From Leptodactylus fallax (lineage: Eukaryota; Chordata; Amphibia; Anura; Leptodactylidae), in NCBI GenBank assembly GCA_947044405.1, contig CAMRHE010000196.1, forward strand, positions 2,463,001 through 2,527,000: DNA of 64,000 nt, read 5' to 3'. The notes below the pieces were generated by a model. The model did no database searches and had not been told where the DNA came from. It worked only from the letters and a program-made list of their open reading frames with translations. The translations under genes and the position numbers were made by a program. Shown piece after piece: positions 32,956 through 45,637 of this stretch; the first letter of the stretch is position 1; each line of letters starts with the position of its first letter.

Positions 32956-33548
32956 ATGTAAGTATATTCTTGCTGTTGTGTTTGACCCTAGAGCGAGGCT
33001 TGCAGTAGGTATGGTGATTCAGGTAGTCAGTATATCTTGGAATGCAGTTTGCCATACATATGCGAGGTTAACTTTCTGAAGCATGAAATAATTGCTTCCA
33101 GTAAGACGGCTTGGGCGAAACTTGATTCCTTCTTATATGATACAATCACTTTTCTGCACCCACTGGGTGTATAAAGTTTACACTATGCTCACTGCTTTTG
33201 CTGACTTAACTTACCTTTTATTTGTAAGCACGTGAATCTTAGTGTCCCTTGCCAGCTGTCAAGACAAATGTAGAGCACAAGAAATATTGCTACGTTCCAG
33301 ATGTCCCATAGCTGACATTTAGGAAGATGCAGAATATTCTATGCTTTGTATTATATAGGTTTTTATTAAAGCTAAACATTGGGTCTTATTGATTGATAAA
33401 ACAGCATCAGACTTCAACATTAAAGATGATCTCGATTTTGGAAGGGCTGAGATAATAGTGGCATGGCTTATATGCTATCAACTTTCTAGCAACTAGTATG
33501 TCACAGATTACTTTTCAGCTCAACCCACCTTCCACACATCTGAGACCA
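32956..33548. other. Unassigned DNA
   Basis: No gene or repeat was recognised. Confidence 0.4.
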
Positions 33549-33904
33549 TTAAAGAGGACCTTTTACCACCTCCACCAACTCATTTCTTCCTTCAATAGGC
33601 CCTGCTCCACTGATTCCAGTACAGTTGGAATTATTTCTCTAGATCCCACTGTTCCTGAGCAATTTCTGTTACTTTCAGGCTGATCATTCTTCTTGTCAGG
33701 TGGGTGGTTCTAGGCTGGAGCAGATAGGCAGGGACCATCCACCTGACAGTAGAGAGCATGAGTTTGCTGAGACTATAGAAATGATTGCTCAGGAATGGTT
33801 GGAGCTAGAGAAATAATTCCAACTGTGCTGGAGTCAATGGAGTATCACCTATTGAAGGAAGCAAAGAGTTGGAGTTTGTGGAGGTGGTGCAAGGTCTTCT
33901 TTAA
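33549..33904. repeat. Foldback MITE flanked by TTAA
   Basis: The left arm TTAAAGAGGACCTTTTACCA and CCTCCACCAACTC is matched by the right arm GAGTTTGTGGAGGTGGTGCA and AGGTCTTCTTTAA. AGTTGGAATTATTTCTCTAG / CTAGAGAAATAATTCCAACT are exact inverses. The centre is CACCTGACAG/CTTGTCAGGTGG. Confidence 0.88.
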
Positions 33905-35483
33905 AGGGGGCAGGGATTGTTTACAGTGCAACACCACTTTCCTATTTATTACTGACCTGGAGAAATGTGAAATAAAAGTAATGTTGGTCAGGTGGATAGA
34001 CATTTTGCAAAGAACACTTTTTTTTTCACTGGGACTAAATGGGAGCCAAGCTGTAATGGCGCTGTCACTATACAGTGCACTGACTCATCTGCTTCCTGAC
34101 CATACACTGTATAGTTATTAGGTGATTGTGAGGGTTCCAGGGGTCTTGACACCCAATGATCTGATACTGATGACCTAACCTATGGATAAACCATCAATAT
34201 CGACTCTTGGACAACCCCTTTAATGTCTAATAGAGCCAAGCTTTATTGATTATCACAAGCAATATATAGAATAAAAAGCCACATACAGTATATGATCTGT
34301 CTATTACAACTCACGAACGTCTATAAAAATATAAGTGGATATGGCAGAAATGTTATCTAATTCTGATCCCTCTTTTACTGGCGGATGTTAATAATAGTTA
34401 TAAACATACATAGCCATAATGTCCAGCTGTGCCTTTCAACCTTTGCAATGGAAAGGCAGACTAAGGACAGGAATAGCGTCTGAAAGCCGCTCCCACCTGT
34501 GTCCCTAATTCGACTATTCCAGTGGCCTTTGTTGTGTTCTGTGAGAAGATCTCACACTCCCGGACAGCTATGTCACGTTAAATTTTGCTTCATGCACTAT
34601 TTTTTTCATACTGCAAGACTTCTTCTACATATACTTTATGATGCCCCCAAAGTTGTATGGAAGAACTCTCTTCATGTTTGTAAAATTGTACATAGAAACA
34701 GTTTTGTCATTTTTCACCTAAAAATAGGGTTTTATGGAAAATACTGCAATGACTTCTTTACACAATACAATGTTAATGTTTTTTTTTTTCCTAGAACTTG
34801 GCTTTTTTGCAACCTGTGTGGTCTAACACTCATCGGGAAGATTTGTGGTGTACAAGGGTTTTATTGGGACTCTTTAAGACTTCATTTTGTGTTCCTTTAG
34901 ACATGTTATAAAATAGATAAGTGTGCACCTGGGTGTCAGAGTTTACAGGCAGTATAACAGGCTCCTGGCAGGATCAAATGTCTTATCCAGGTCATGTTTG
35001 TGGACTCAGGACCATAATGCATTATCGTGTTGGGTCTTGGTGTGGGGATGAAGCTTTGTGATTTGCTTAATGCATTGTTGCAGGGTTTTTTACATTTTTT
35101 ACAATAGTTTACCAGGTAACTTAAATGAAATTCCTACCATAGAAACCTCTATAGAATATGCCATTAGAAGTGTTTATAGGGTTGTGCTTTCTCTGGGTGC
35201 ATTCTTCCAAAAATAGTCCCACACTTACTGTGCAGATATGGTATTGAAAATCAGACCTAGTCACTGAAACTGGTTTGCAATATTGAGTACAACTAATCCT
35301 GCACCACCCCTTTAATAGGACTTCTATCATGAACAGGGAATTTCGAATCTCCTGAAGGGGACTTGGGAAGCGCCCAGTTCCATAACTCCCAATATATGTC
35401 ATTGAAAAAGTAAATGCATGCCGCAATGCTCAAATTTAGTTGAGGTCGGTGGTTAGACGTCCACCGTAACATATTACATTACC
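33905..35483. other. Unassigned DNA with MITE ends
   Basis: CTTGGACAACCCCTTTAA near 34206-34223 and GCACCACCCCTTTAA near 35301-35315 are TTAA MITE right ends without clear partners. A 133-codon open frame at 34499-34900 is hydrophobic and Phe/Cys-rich without a domain, so it is not called as a gene. Confidence 0.4.
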
Positions 35484-36113
35484 ATGTGGCAAAACACAGA
35501 GGTTTCCTCTGCGGATTTTCTGCCCCTATTATACCTACAGAAACGCTGGTGTTTCTATATAGGTATAATTGACATGCTGCAACTTTTAAAAACACAAGGG
35601 AATCCGCCTCAAAGTCTTCCTCAAAAAACACCTCCCAACTCTCCCATTCATTTCAGTGGGAGTCAGGCAGATTTATTTCCTCTAGCTGAATTTTTTTTTT
35701 CACCTAGAAGAAAAAAGTGTCATGAACTATTTTCAGACTGATTCTGATTTGCAAACTGTGAAGAAATCAATGGAAGGCAGAAAAAGCTCCAAACACTGCT
35801 GCAAAAAAACAGTTTTTTTTTTTTTTCTGCCTCTCATTCAGAAATTTGCTAGCGGAAAAAAAATCTTCTCCTGCCTAAAAATCCACCTGCAAAAAATCTC
35901 ATAATATGAATCCAATTAAGGCTGCTGCCCCACGTTGCAGATTTTCTTTTTGAGCCAAAGCCAGGAGTGGTTTGAGCAGGAGGGAGAAGTATAAGAGCTT
36001 CCTATATATTTCCCATTCTTTTTGAAGCCATTCTTGACTTTGCTCAAAAAAACCGCGACAAAATCTGCAACAAAAGAAGCTGCGTTTCCACAACGTGGGG
36101 CCTCAGCCTAAAG
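35484..36113. repeat. MITE copies, GGCCCCAC family
   Basis: 35484-35600 carries CCTATTATACCTACAGAAAC, GCTGG and GGTATAATTGACATGC, shared with 29878 and 46928. 35915-36113 is a compact copy bounded by GGCTGCTGCCCCACGTTGC and GCAACGTGGGGCCTCAGCC-like ends (right end CAACGTGGGGCCTCAGCCTA). The part between is repeat-like and non-coding. The compact copy closely matches 928-1118. Confidence 0.65.
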
Positions 36114-37240
36114 GGGTTTTCCCATATAAATAGTTTGCAGCACTTTCCTCTCTGCTTGCTTCGTGTGGAAACCCCACGGAACCCATTATAGTCTGTGGGG
36201 TCCGTGGGTTTCCCAGGTAAACTGCTTTTTTATGCGTATAGGTTCCCTGAATGGAAACCCAAACGCAGATGTGAACAGGGCCTAAGATGGTTAGAGAAAA
36301 TCTTTAAAACGCTCCAAAATTTTTAAATATTTAGATTTGCAAAAATGTTTAACTTTTAATTGTCTACAAATTTAAATCTGGTTTTGAGGTTATTGCCTCT
36401 TGTCAGTGCGAAGCAGGGTACTGGTTTGGCTGGTTAAGAGGTCTTAAATGTGGATTAGAAGCGGTATGTCTCCTTAAGGAGACTGCCTTGGCAGGTCTCT
36501 ATTCTGTGTGTAGAGTCTTACAGCCCATATATGCTCATGCATGCTGTGTAAGACTCTGCACACTGAAAAATGTAAGGTTTTGTTTGAATGCAAGAATTGT
36601 GCTATAGTCGACTACACTATCCTTGCCGTAAGCCGCTATAGAACAGTAAAGACACCGATGTGACTAGAGAATTCTATTAAAATGAGGCGGTTTCTGAGAA
36701 CTCAGTAATATATTAAAGTATTACGCTGTTAAGATTTGAGTACTACAGCAGAACACGAGAGTCCCCGCTAGTAGTAATCTGTCATCTCACTGTGAATTGC
36801 TCCATTAGTTTCTATTTACATGCGCAGATAAATTTGTAAAACTAAGCACAGATCAATGAAAACGACCATCAGATGTTTTTACACAATTTCAATCACTTGT
36901 GAGATCGCTGTCTGTAGTAACTACATCTTGTCTACCATTTCCACGCTATCTGCTGTTGACTTGCAAGTGCCTATTTATATGATTATCGCCCCGTGTAAAA
37001 GACCATTAAAGGGAAATATGCGAATGACTCACAGCATGTAGCAGGGCAAGAGCCATGTGGCACAAAACGTTTATCGTTCACCAAGTAAACTAAGTATCAC
37101 ACGGTACGCAGACTACAGCGCAATTGCCCCAACAGTCGTTCTAAGCCTGACAAGTGCTCTGGGTCACACTGGTAAACCCTGCCCAACACCTCCTTCTTGG
37201 CCTTGATTGATTGACACCAGCCTTAGGTAATGTCATTGTA
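36114..37240. other. Repeat debris and unassigned DNA
   Basis: 36140-36285 carries MITE-like words (GTGGAAACCCCACGGAACCC, GATGTGAACAGGGCCTA). 36290-36375 matches the inner right arm of the 61543 MITE (ATGGTTAGAGAAAATCTTTA, TTGCAAAAATGTTTAACTTT). The rest shows no gene. Confidence 0.45.
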
Positions 37241-38550
37241 CAGTGTGTACGGAAAGTATTCAGACCCCTTTAAATTTTTCAATCTGTTTCATTGCAGCCA
37301 TTTGCTAAAAGCAAAAAAGTTAATTTTATTTCTCATTAATGTACATTCAGCACCCCATCTTGACAGAAAGCCCCCCCCCCCAGAAATGTAGATATTTTTG
37401 CAAATTTATTAAAAAAGAAAAACTGAAATATTTACATGGTCATAAGTATTCAGACCCTTTGCTTAGTATTGAAGTTTTCTTCCAGGATATCTCTGCACTT
37501 GGCCGCATTCATCTTTCCTTCAATTGCAACCAGTCGTCCTCTCCCTGCAGCTGAAAAACACCTCCATAGCATGACGCTGCCACCACCATGTTTCACTGTT
37601 GGGATTGTATTGGGCAGGTGATGAGCAGTGCCTGGTTTTCTCCACACATACCGCTTAGAATTAACACCAAAAAGTTCAATCTTCGTCTCATCAGACCAGA
37701 GAATCTTGTTTCTCATAGTCTGAGAGTCCTTCATGTGTTTTTTGGCAAACTCTATGCGGGCTTTCATATATCTTGCACTGAGGAGAGGCTTCCTTCAGCT
37801 CACTCTGCCATAAAGCCCCGACTGGTGGTGGGCTGTAGCGATAGTTGACTTTGTGGAACTTTCTCCCTTCTCCCTACTGCATCTCTGGAGCTCAGCCACA
37901 GTGATCTTTGTGTTCTTCTTTATCTCTCTCACCAAGGCTCTTCTCCCACGATTGCTCAGTTTGGCTGGACGGCCAGGTCTAGGAAGAGTTCTGTTCGTCC
38001 CAAACTTCTTCCATTTAAGGATTATGGAGGCCACTGTGCTTTTAGGAACCTGGAGTGCTGCAGAAATTCTTTTGTAACCTTGGCCAGATCAGTGCCTTGC
38101 CACAATTCTGTCTCTGAGCTCCTTGGGCAGTTCCTTTGACCTCATGATTCTCATTTGCTCTGACATGCACTGTGAGCTGTGAGGTCTTATATAGACAGGT
38201 GTGTGCCTTTCCTAATCAAGTCCAATCAGTTTAATTAAACACAGCTGGACTCCAATGAAGGAGTAGAACCATCTCAAGGAGGATCAGAAGGAAATGGACA
38301 GCATGTGAGTTAAATATGAGTGTCACAGCAAAGGGTCTGAATACTTATGACCATGTGATATTTCAGTTTTTCTTTTTTAATAAATTTGCAAAAATATCTA
38401 CATTTCTTGGGGGGTTTTTTTTTCTGTCAAGATGAGGTGCTGAGTGTACATTAATGAGAAATAAAATTGAACTTTTTTGCTTTTAGCAAATGGCTACAAT
38501 GAAACAGAGTGAAAAATGTAAAGGGGTCTGAATACTTTCCGTACCCACTG
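37241..38550 (-). mobile_element. Tc1-like element, internally deleted (sister of 4192-5724)
   Basis: The ends CAGTGTGTACGGAAAGTATT and GGTCTGAATACTTTCCGTAC + CCACTG are inverse, with TA outside each (37239-37240, 38551-38552). A second ITR block (GGTCATAAGTATTCAGACCC) occurs inside each arm. The 3' third of the transposase is missing, the 3' leader joining directly to the codons after the glycine box. A C run at 37371-37381 lies in the left arm. Confidence 0.93.
37480..38166 (-). pseudogene. Tc1 transposase, C-terminal third deleted
   Basis: This reads MSEQMRIMRSKELPKE at the start. It then has a stop in place of Arg in ARHRSGQG, followed by VPKSTVASIILKWKKFGTNR and GRPAKLSNRGRR. A frame break comes before RKPLLSA, then [13 protein letters not shown] (D1) and [14 protein letters not shown] (Gly of GCF changed to Arg-Cys). 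It ends at [10 protein letters not shown]2 and Glu are absent. It preserves the linker that its sister at 4535 has lost, so together the two copies show the family layout. Confidence 0.9.
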
Positions 38551-39720
38551 TATATTGCATAGAAATCTCACCCATATACAACCCTACGGTACTCTCCCTG
38601 CTGTGGGCATCGTCCTCTCAGGCATACTGTGCATGCACCACCCTTGGGGCACTTGCAATGTAATTTGCAGAACAAATGAAACATTCTGTTAATTTCTGCA
38701 CACTAAACACTGCAAAAAAAGTGTATGCCCACATGTCTCTAAAGCTACGTTCAAAGCGTCCAGTGCAGAGCCCTGCAGAAATCCCAAGTGAAAAAGTCCT
38801 TCAAGCCTAACCTTTTTTTGTCCAGTGATTTGTGTTTAAAAAAAAAAAAAAAAGTACTTGACAGACCCCATTAGTCAGTAGGGTGCTACAGGATCTGTTA
38901 TTATATATGTCATTAGACAGACCACTTTTTTTCCTCCAGTGGACCAGAAGAATGCACAAACCAACACAGATGTGGACATAGCATTAGTACCCTACCAACT
39001 GTGGTGAGCTGTGACATATATCCCCTGCCAGACTCTCTGTAAACTTCTACAAGGTGATACCTGAACATTAGATGAATCACTAGCAGACATCAAGCACTGA
39101 ACGTCCTCTGCATTCCTAACCACAGACTCATTACTGTATATGTATCACATGTAATGTAGACGTTATATAGCATTAGTAAGAGTTCTTTGTGACTCTCTGC
39201 ACTTTGTACAGAGCTGAGTCATATTCAGTTATTGAACTCACTGTCGGGAATATACCTGAAATCTATATTGTTGACTTAAAAAGCAGACATGTCCGTTTGC
39301 ATAGCAGTGTCTGTCTTATGTCCATGTAGTCATTGAAACATGTATATATCGCTGTCTTCCAAGCCTCAGGTAACATTCCAACAGTGTAATAGTAAAACCT
39401 CACCTGTGATCATGAAATTTTAGTTGTCTTTCACTGTCTTTGACCAGAAAATTACCTACTATTATTTATTAGTTTTGTATCAAACATATTTAACAATTTT
39501 TGGCATTATAATCTTGATCACCATCTGTATGTATTTAAAAAAAAATCTTGCAGTTTTCATTGTAATTTCTGAACTGTATAATAAGCTGACACCTCCTGTG
39601 CTGTAGAGATCACTTCTCACTAGTCATCTCATTATCTTCACAATGGAAGTTAACACCTCTGTTATAAGATCACAGCTCACCTCTATCCTGTCCCTGCACA
39701 GAGGTATCAGTAACTTTACA
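38551..39720. other. Unassigned DNA
   Basis: An A tract lies at 38838-38853. 39600-39720 shares words with the 24876 repeat family (ATCACTTCTCACTAGTCATC). No gene was recognised. Confidence 0.4.
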
Positions 39721-39990
39721 TGACTTTACCGGGGTTCCTAAATGCTTCCACTTTTCAGTAATATCACTCACAGTTGATGGTGAAACCTCTAACAGGGAAG
39801 AAATTTGACAACCTAACTTGTTACAATGGTGTCATCTTATTACAATAACAGGATGGTATCCAGTGAACTGTAACCATCCATTATTTTATGGGTTTCGTAA
39901 AGGTTACTATATAGCCAGGACGGCTGGATGTTACACACCTATGGCAATAGACTGAATAAAACACCTGAATATAATGACTCGCCATATACT
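39721..39990 (-). pseudogene. Remnant of a Tc1/mariner-type transposase N-terminus
   Basis: On the minus strand 39721-39815 reads CNKLGCQISSLLEVSPST then VSDITEKWKHLGTP, a helix-turn-helix of the IS630/Tc1 kind. The upstream side (right, to 39990) has a TTACACACCTATGGCAATAG leader and then AACACCTGAATATAATGACT. No catalytic domain follows. It differs from the other Tc1 families in the window. Confidence 0.6.
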
Positions 39991-40354
39991 GTATACTTTT
40001 AAATGTATTTTAAATCTAATTCAGTGAATGTGAAATGGAAAGGTTTGCAACTTTTTACTAAAGTGTTCCAGTTTCTCACCTTTTATGAGAAATCTGTTTG
40101 CGGTCAATGAATAAATTCAGAGACTGAAAACTAATACAGATCTAGTTCTGCTGGGAGGGCTTCTTCAGTCAGCTCAGAAATGCTATACAAGTCTGTACCT
40201 ACATACATGGGCGTACCAGGGCAGCATAGCAGGTGCCATAGAGCTCAACAACTAAAGGGTCCCATTTTCACCAATACTTAGGGTTTATTTAGTGATAACT
40301 ATAGATGATGGAAGGGGATGGGCAAACCTGATTGCACCTCCATTACCTTACTGG

Positions 40355-40750
40355 GACATTATAATGCCTGCATGTGACATCACTATAATTACTTTCTTCA
40401 TATGCTGTTATGTCACAATGAGCACAATCTTTTTGTGTGTATGTTATCACTGTTTTATGATATCATAGTAGTGCATTATCCCTGTACTGTGAAATCACTG
40501 TGTACACGGTAACCACACTGTGATATCATAGTGGGCATTATCACATTGCTCTGACATCACTGTGTGCATTATCACGTATTGTGACATCACTGAATGCTTT
40601 ATTTTTGTACTATCATTACTGTATGCATTATCCCAGGGCTATGACCTCACTGAGTGATTACTTCTGTGCTGTGACATCACTATGTGTACTATCCTTGTAT
40701 TAATGTGTGCATTATCTGTACTATAAAATCACCAAGTGCTTTATTTTTAT
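40355..40750. repeat. Degenerate minisatellite, TGACATCACTGTGTGCATTA unit
   Basis: About ten diverged units of roughly 35-40 bp repeat the words TGTGACATCACT, GTGTGCATTATC and CTGTACT. Examples are at 40488, 40552, 40584 and 40671. Confidence 0.8.
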
Positions 40751-41738
40751 GTGTAAGAATAACGTGGTCATGGTAGAATGGGACACCATTACAAGTTTTG
40801 CTATGTTGCCCCTTGGTTGGTTACTTCCCCGACTACAAGGAATGATTACCTGCGATTTGTTTTCCTCAGATCCTTCTCTTTTTTAGCTCCATTAGGGCAG
40901 AAATGTGATCTGTGACTACAGGTTAGCTACAGTATATACAGGAGGTCTGAAGTGGTCTGAGACACACCCCCTGTATCCTTATTGGTTCAGGCTATTGCTT
41001 TTCCATCCAGTACTTGTTACCTACATTGATAAATTGTAGAGATCTAGAAGGAGAAAAGTGCATGTACATATGTATAATATATGTCTACAAAATGTCCAGT
41101 AGGCCAGCACACCTAGCAGGGAGGATTCTCAAAATTTTTACAGAACATTTTAAGCAAGTCTCACTATTGTAACCAATGTACTAGGGGCTTACTATAGGCA
41201 CTGGAGGAGGGGGGGGGGGGTGGTTTGTAGATCTAATGAGAACCAATCCTTCATCCCCTACTGAGTCAATCAGGGGACAAGACTTTTAGGGATTTTGTAT
41301 AATGTTAGTGGCTGTTAAAGTGAAGCAACCATTGACGTCGATTGTCATATCCTAATACCTTCCGCATGCCCTATTGTAGGTTAGTAGGTAGCTGTATGTG
41401 ATTATAACCTGCATGTGGTGCACAGTAAATGACCTTCTTAGCTTACATCCCGGTGCATTCAGAGTATGCTCCACATAAACCTTTTATAATGGCCAGTGAG
41501 GATTTATTCTGTAGATTGCATGACATAAGGAAAAAATATTCTCTGCTTTATATAGGCAGCACAAGGCATGCTCTTCCTAATGCCTCATTTTATATCTTTT
41601 ACCGTGTTAAGTATTTGATTTAGCTTTCCCTTAGCTGTAATATTCTGTAACTAGTCTAATATATATTCTCACTAATGGAGATTCTACTAAATTGACTACA
41701 ATATTTTATCCTTATTTTATCTTGGAATTTTTTTTTAA
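40751..41738. other. Unassigned DNA
   Basis: A G run lies at 41205-41220. No gene was recognised. Confidence 0.4.
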
Positions 41739-41904
41739 GGATTCATTAGCTAAAAAACCGAGACGCGCAGAGAGAGAGAGCCTGGCACCAGATTTTAATG
41801 AGAATTTATTTACCATTTGCACTTTATGTATAATCTCATGTATGGACATCCTCGCGTCTTTCTATTACATCTGCCTACTCATTAAAATCTACACAGTTTT
41901 GTAG
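41739..41904 (+). other. Candidate exon-like stretch, weak
   Basis: TTGGAATTTTTTTTTAAG precedes an open frame starting DSLAKKPRRAERESLAPDFN. The basic cluster and four CpGs stand out from the AT-rich surroundings, and a splice acceptor is plausible. The frame continues into a hydrophobic, intron-like part (LFTICTLCII...) to a stop at 41902, and no good 5' splice site lies between. It might be the start of an alternative last exon of the gene at 26446, or chance. Confidence 0.2.
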
Positions 41905-43939
41905 CTGGCATTGAAGCAGCTGCTATAATAACACCGATCTGTGCGACTGCTTGTCGTTTTCTTTGCTCGCCTATCATTTTTGTGCACATCTGAAACATAT
42001 TTGGTCAGTGCACCCGTAACCTTCTGCTGTAAAATTCTAAGTTCTTTTTTACTCAGGAAGAGGTTGTAGCTATGATTCATGACCGTGCTTAAAGGCACAA
42101 CTAATCGAGTGTACTGTATGTCTGCCCCGCACTGCTTAGATTGAGGGGACTGTAGTGCAAACCTGATTTTTCAGAAGGAACACAGATACTGTATAGGAAC
42201 CCAAAATGTTAGTAAAAAATGATGATTGTGTTTTATAGTCAAAAAACATCTAAAATGAAAAGTTGGAGTATTTTTTTTCTCTAGTAAGTAAATGGTTCCA
42301 TTATGGCAATGTTTTTGTTATTATAATACTTGTACAATTGTATTTTCTCCTCTTTTAATTAAGAGTCCTACACCTATAGTATGTCCAAGAGAAGATTTGA
42401 CATTTTTTTTTTTTATCGTCGGAAACAAAGTCCTATCTTATGTACCTCTCAGTGCTTCACTGGCACATGGAGGGAGGGAAGGTTTGGGCATGATGAATCT
42501 TCTCATGCTAGGTCCTTTGTTTGCCATGCCAAGATGCCTTTTAGCCACTGCCCCACTCAATAGAAAACACGGAGATCCTGGGCCAAACAGAGGATGTGCA
42601 TGTGTATAGAGGAGTCAGTAGACATACCTGTTGTCACAATGAATGTCCAGCCGACAACTTCCTAATGCAAGAACAAAAGGATCAGGCATTGAAATTCCAC
42701 ATATCAGATCGATCTTTGCCCCAGATATAAGATAGTCGCCTGATCGTGTCGATATCAGCAAGTAACCAACGCTTCCCTAATGTTTACAGGGGCCTTTAAA
42801 GTAGATCTTAAACTAGAAGATTAGAATCAGAATATTTCATTGTGTGGTTCAGTAATTGTGACAATAAAGCAATGTATATTACTATTGTTTGCTTGTTAGT
42901 AGTATTTTAGCCGCAGTGATATGACCCTCCATTGACTCTTACAAAACTACGTACATGACAGACCTAAGGTTTTCTTGCTGTGATAGCATATGAATTTTTA
43001 GTCTTTCTATTCTATTTCCACGAAGTAAAGTCATGGTCATGTACACGTTCATTATTCCTATGGGGACGGCTTGTCACTGGAACTGCTGACTTTAGCCATT
43101 GCGGCAGCTTTACTAGACAGTCAAGTTGTTTCCATATAAACCGCTCTATAGAAAATAATGAGCTAAAAATTTCTTGTGTAGCTTAGTCAGTACATGCAAA
43201 GGATTGTTTCTAGAAAACCACAGCATAAATAAAGAACTTATATGATTATTTTTCATTTACTATAACATCTGAAAAGTCCAGGCTCTGGGTTATGCTGTGC
43301 CTGCGGCCATTTGCCTGTGGAGTTACGTGTGTGCCAATAGAAATGAAAAGTTTTTGTTTAGACAAGTGTTGAACTCCCCTCATGGGCCATTTGTAATTGT
43401 TGTGAAACATTTGTATATGGCTGCCATACAGGATGTGTAATGCTGATTTACTTTGAGCCTAAATGACTCTCCTCGGCCATGTAGAGTGTTTAACGTTGTA
43501 AAATTTGTCAATAAAAATTAATCTGACATTCTCTCCAACCCTGGATGCAATTAAAGTAGAATTATCCTCGAATACATGTATACATGACCCAGAGTCAGCC
43601 ACTTATAGATAAACCGACAAGTAATGATTCTACTTAAAGTATTATTCTGTCGAAGACGCCATAGCATAGCAGAGTTACTGCAGCTCCGTACTATGGTGGT
43701 GTAGCTAGGGCTAGGCAAGTCATCAAATTAATCTGATAAATTTGCCATTTCATAGATTCTGATTTTTGTCAGAATTGTGAAATTGATGTCAACCCCACCC
43801 CAGAGTATGAAATATTCCAGGCAGACTTTCTCCTTTTACTATACTCAGTATTTGGATGGTAGTAAGGAGTCGTCAGATGTAGCTGATCTAGGTTTCCTCG
43901 TCCTAAGCCAACTCACTAAGCTTTTTTTATTTGGCTTGT
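41905..43939. other. Unassigned DNA
   Basis: About 2 kb with no recognised gene, RNA or repeat ends. It is likely intronic or intergenic. Confidence 0.4.
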
Positions 43940-44197
43940 TTAAAGAGAACCTGTCACCGGGTCTGAAAAGCCCAATGACATACATCTGAACTGGCGCTGT
44001 CACCTTGAGCATTTTAATTATTTGTTTATCCAAATCTGTTCAGCCATTCCAAAGATATAAGCCCTTTTACTGGTGATGCAAAGTAGGGTATACTAGCCAA
44101 GTGGGCACTTCTTTCCTACTACCACTTCATTCAAACCCCCCATCTTGTAAACCTGTGAATAGGAGGTACATTGTTGAGGTTGGAAAACACCCTTTAA
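43940..44197. repeat. TTAA-bounded repeat (TTAAAGAGAACCTGTCACC)
   Basis: TTAAAGAGAACCTGTCACC at the left is a typical frog MITE terminus. TTGGAAAACACCCTTTAA at the right is a terminus of another type, so two partial elements may be joined. Confidence 0.45.
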
Positions 44198-44835
44198 ATA
44201 CCTTATTCATATGTGTTGCCAGAAGCATATGTGTGGGGATTGTGCCAACGTTTCCTGAACATGTGAACATGGCCTGAATCTCTATTTACATGACAGTACA
44301 CCACATGATATTTTTCCTGCCTAGCCAATACAACGTTCCATACCTCATTCTACTTTTAATAATGTGAACCAGAAAATATGTTTGTCCCTGAATGATCAGA
44401 TCAGCAGTTCTAACCTTGACTCAGACTGTGCTGAAATATCAGATACAGTCCATGGATAAAAGCCATGCTGTCTCTGGAATCAGAATAATAGTGGACCTTT
44501 TTCTTAATCTAACCCCTTTTATCCTATTTGCAGATCAGCCATTGACGAAATAAATGACTCTTATGTTTTAGTGCAATCCATAAATAGCTGCTCCAATAAG
44601 CCTGAGTTTACACATAACTCTGAAAGTCCACAATAAAGTGAATTGGGTTTTAAAACTCAGCTCTAGGATATCTGCACATGTTGATTTTGCCATAAAATTG
44701 GTTGTTTTATTTTCCGCACAGATTTCATCTTTTGCAATGCACTTTGTGCAACATGTGGCTTAGCCTGCCTTGAAATCTGCATAAAAATATGCAAATAAGT
44801 CCTGGATGGTGGAAAGAAGAGGAACTTACTCTAGT

Positions 44836-45100
44836 GCCACCTTTTGGGTGGTTAGCACTGCAGCCTTGCAGCGCTGGTGTCCTGGGTTCGAATCCTGCCA
44901 AGGACAACATCTGCAAGGAGTTTGTATGTTCTCCCCGTGTTTGTGTGGGTTTCCTCTGAGTACTCCGGTTTCCTCTCACACTCCAAAGACATACTGATAG
45001 GGAATGTAGATTGTGAGCCCTATATGGGACAGTGACTGTCAATGTCTGTAAAGCGCTGCGGAATATGATGGCGCTATATAAGTAAGCGTAATAAATAATA
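44836..45100 (+). mobile_element. V-SINE-type tRNA-derived SINE with intact B box
   Basis: From 5' to 3' there is GTGGTTAGCACTGCAGCC (partial A box), GGTTCGAATCC (44885-44895, a perfect pol III B box), GAGTTTGTATGTTCTCCCCG, GTGGGTTTCCTC, CACTCCAAAGACATACTGAT and GTGAGCCCTATATGGGACAG. The tail is GTAAAGCGCTGCGGAATATG with GGCGCTATATAAGTAA and an AATAAATAATA end. The core is the segment conserved across vertebrate V-SINEs. The L2/CR1-like tail implies mobilisation by a partner LINE not seen here. It is more intact than the copy at 15509-15720. Confidence 0.88.
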
Positions 45101-45311
45101 TTACGTTCAAGAACAGCATACAAGGCCCTTCTTGTACAATCAACCATCACAAGAGCCTATGGCAGAGAGGTTCCACTGCTCTTACAGGAACGGATCTGTG
45201 TCAATGACAGTGGTGTAGGGGACGCCCCCACACCTGGGTGTAAAAATGTCATTGTGTTGTGGTAGTGGCAGCTTCCAAGTTGCAACAAGACCATTGCTTT
45301 CATTACTTGCA

Positions 45312-45637
45312 ATGTGGATAGCTTTATCCTGGGTTCACATCTGTGTTGGTGTCTTCACACCTAATCAGTTTTTGTGATCCGTGAAAAGATCATAAAAAAC
45401 TGATTAGAATGATTTCAATGGGTTTTTAGGTGTGTGGAGCATCTCCGTCATGTATCCATTCTTTTGGACGGAGAAAAAAGTCGGACTTGCAGGGCTTTAT
45501 CTCTGTCCAAAAAATGATACAAGACGGACAGCAACATATCCTTTGTTTGTGTCCTTTTTTGATGAATCCCTTGGTTTTTGTTTGACAGATTTGCAACGGA
45601 CGGACACCCAGCGCAGTATGTGAACTTAGCCTAACAC
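45312..45637. repeat. MITE with GGGTTCACATCTGTG ends
   Basis: The left end GGGTTCACATCTGTGTTGG and right end CGCAGTATGTGAACTTAGCC are inverse-type. The left arm also contains an inner palindrome around AATCAGTTTTTGTGATC / GATCATAAAAAACTGATT. It is non-coding. Confidence 0.55.

Noticed and set aside
34499..34900. 133-codon plus-strand frame
   Set aside because: Phe/Cys/His-rich, T-tract derived, no motif or exon signals.
44885..44895. Possible tRNA gene from the B box
   Set aside because: There is no cloverleaf and the A box is broken; it is followed by the V-SINE core, so it is a SINE head.
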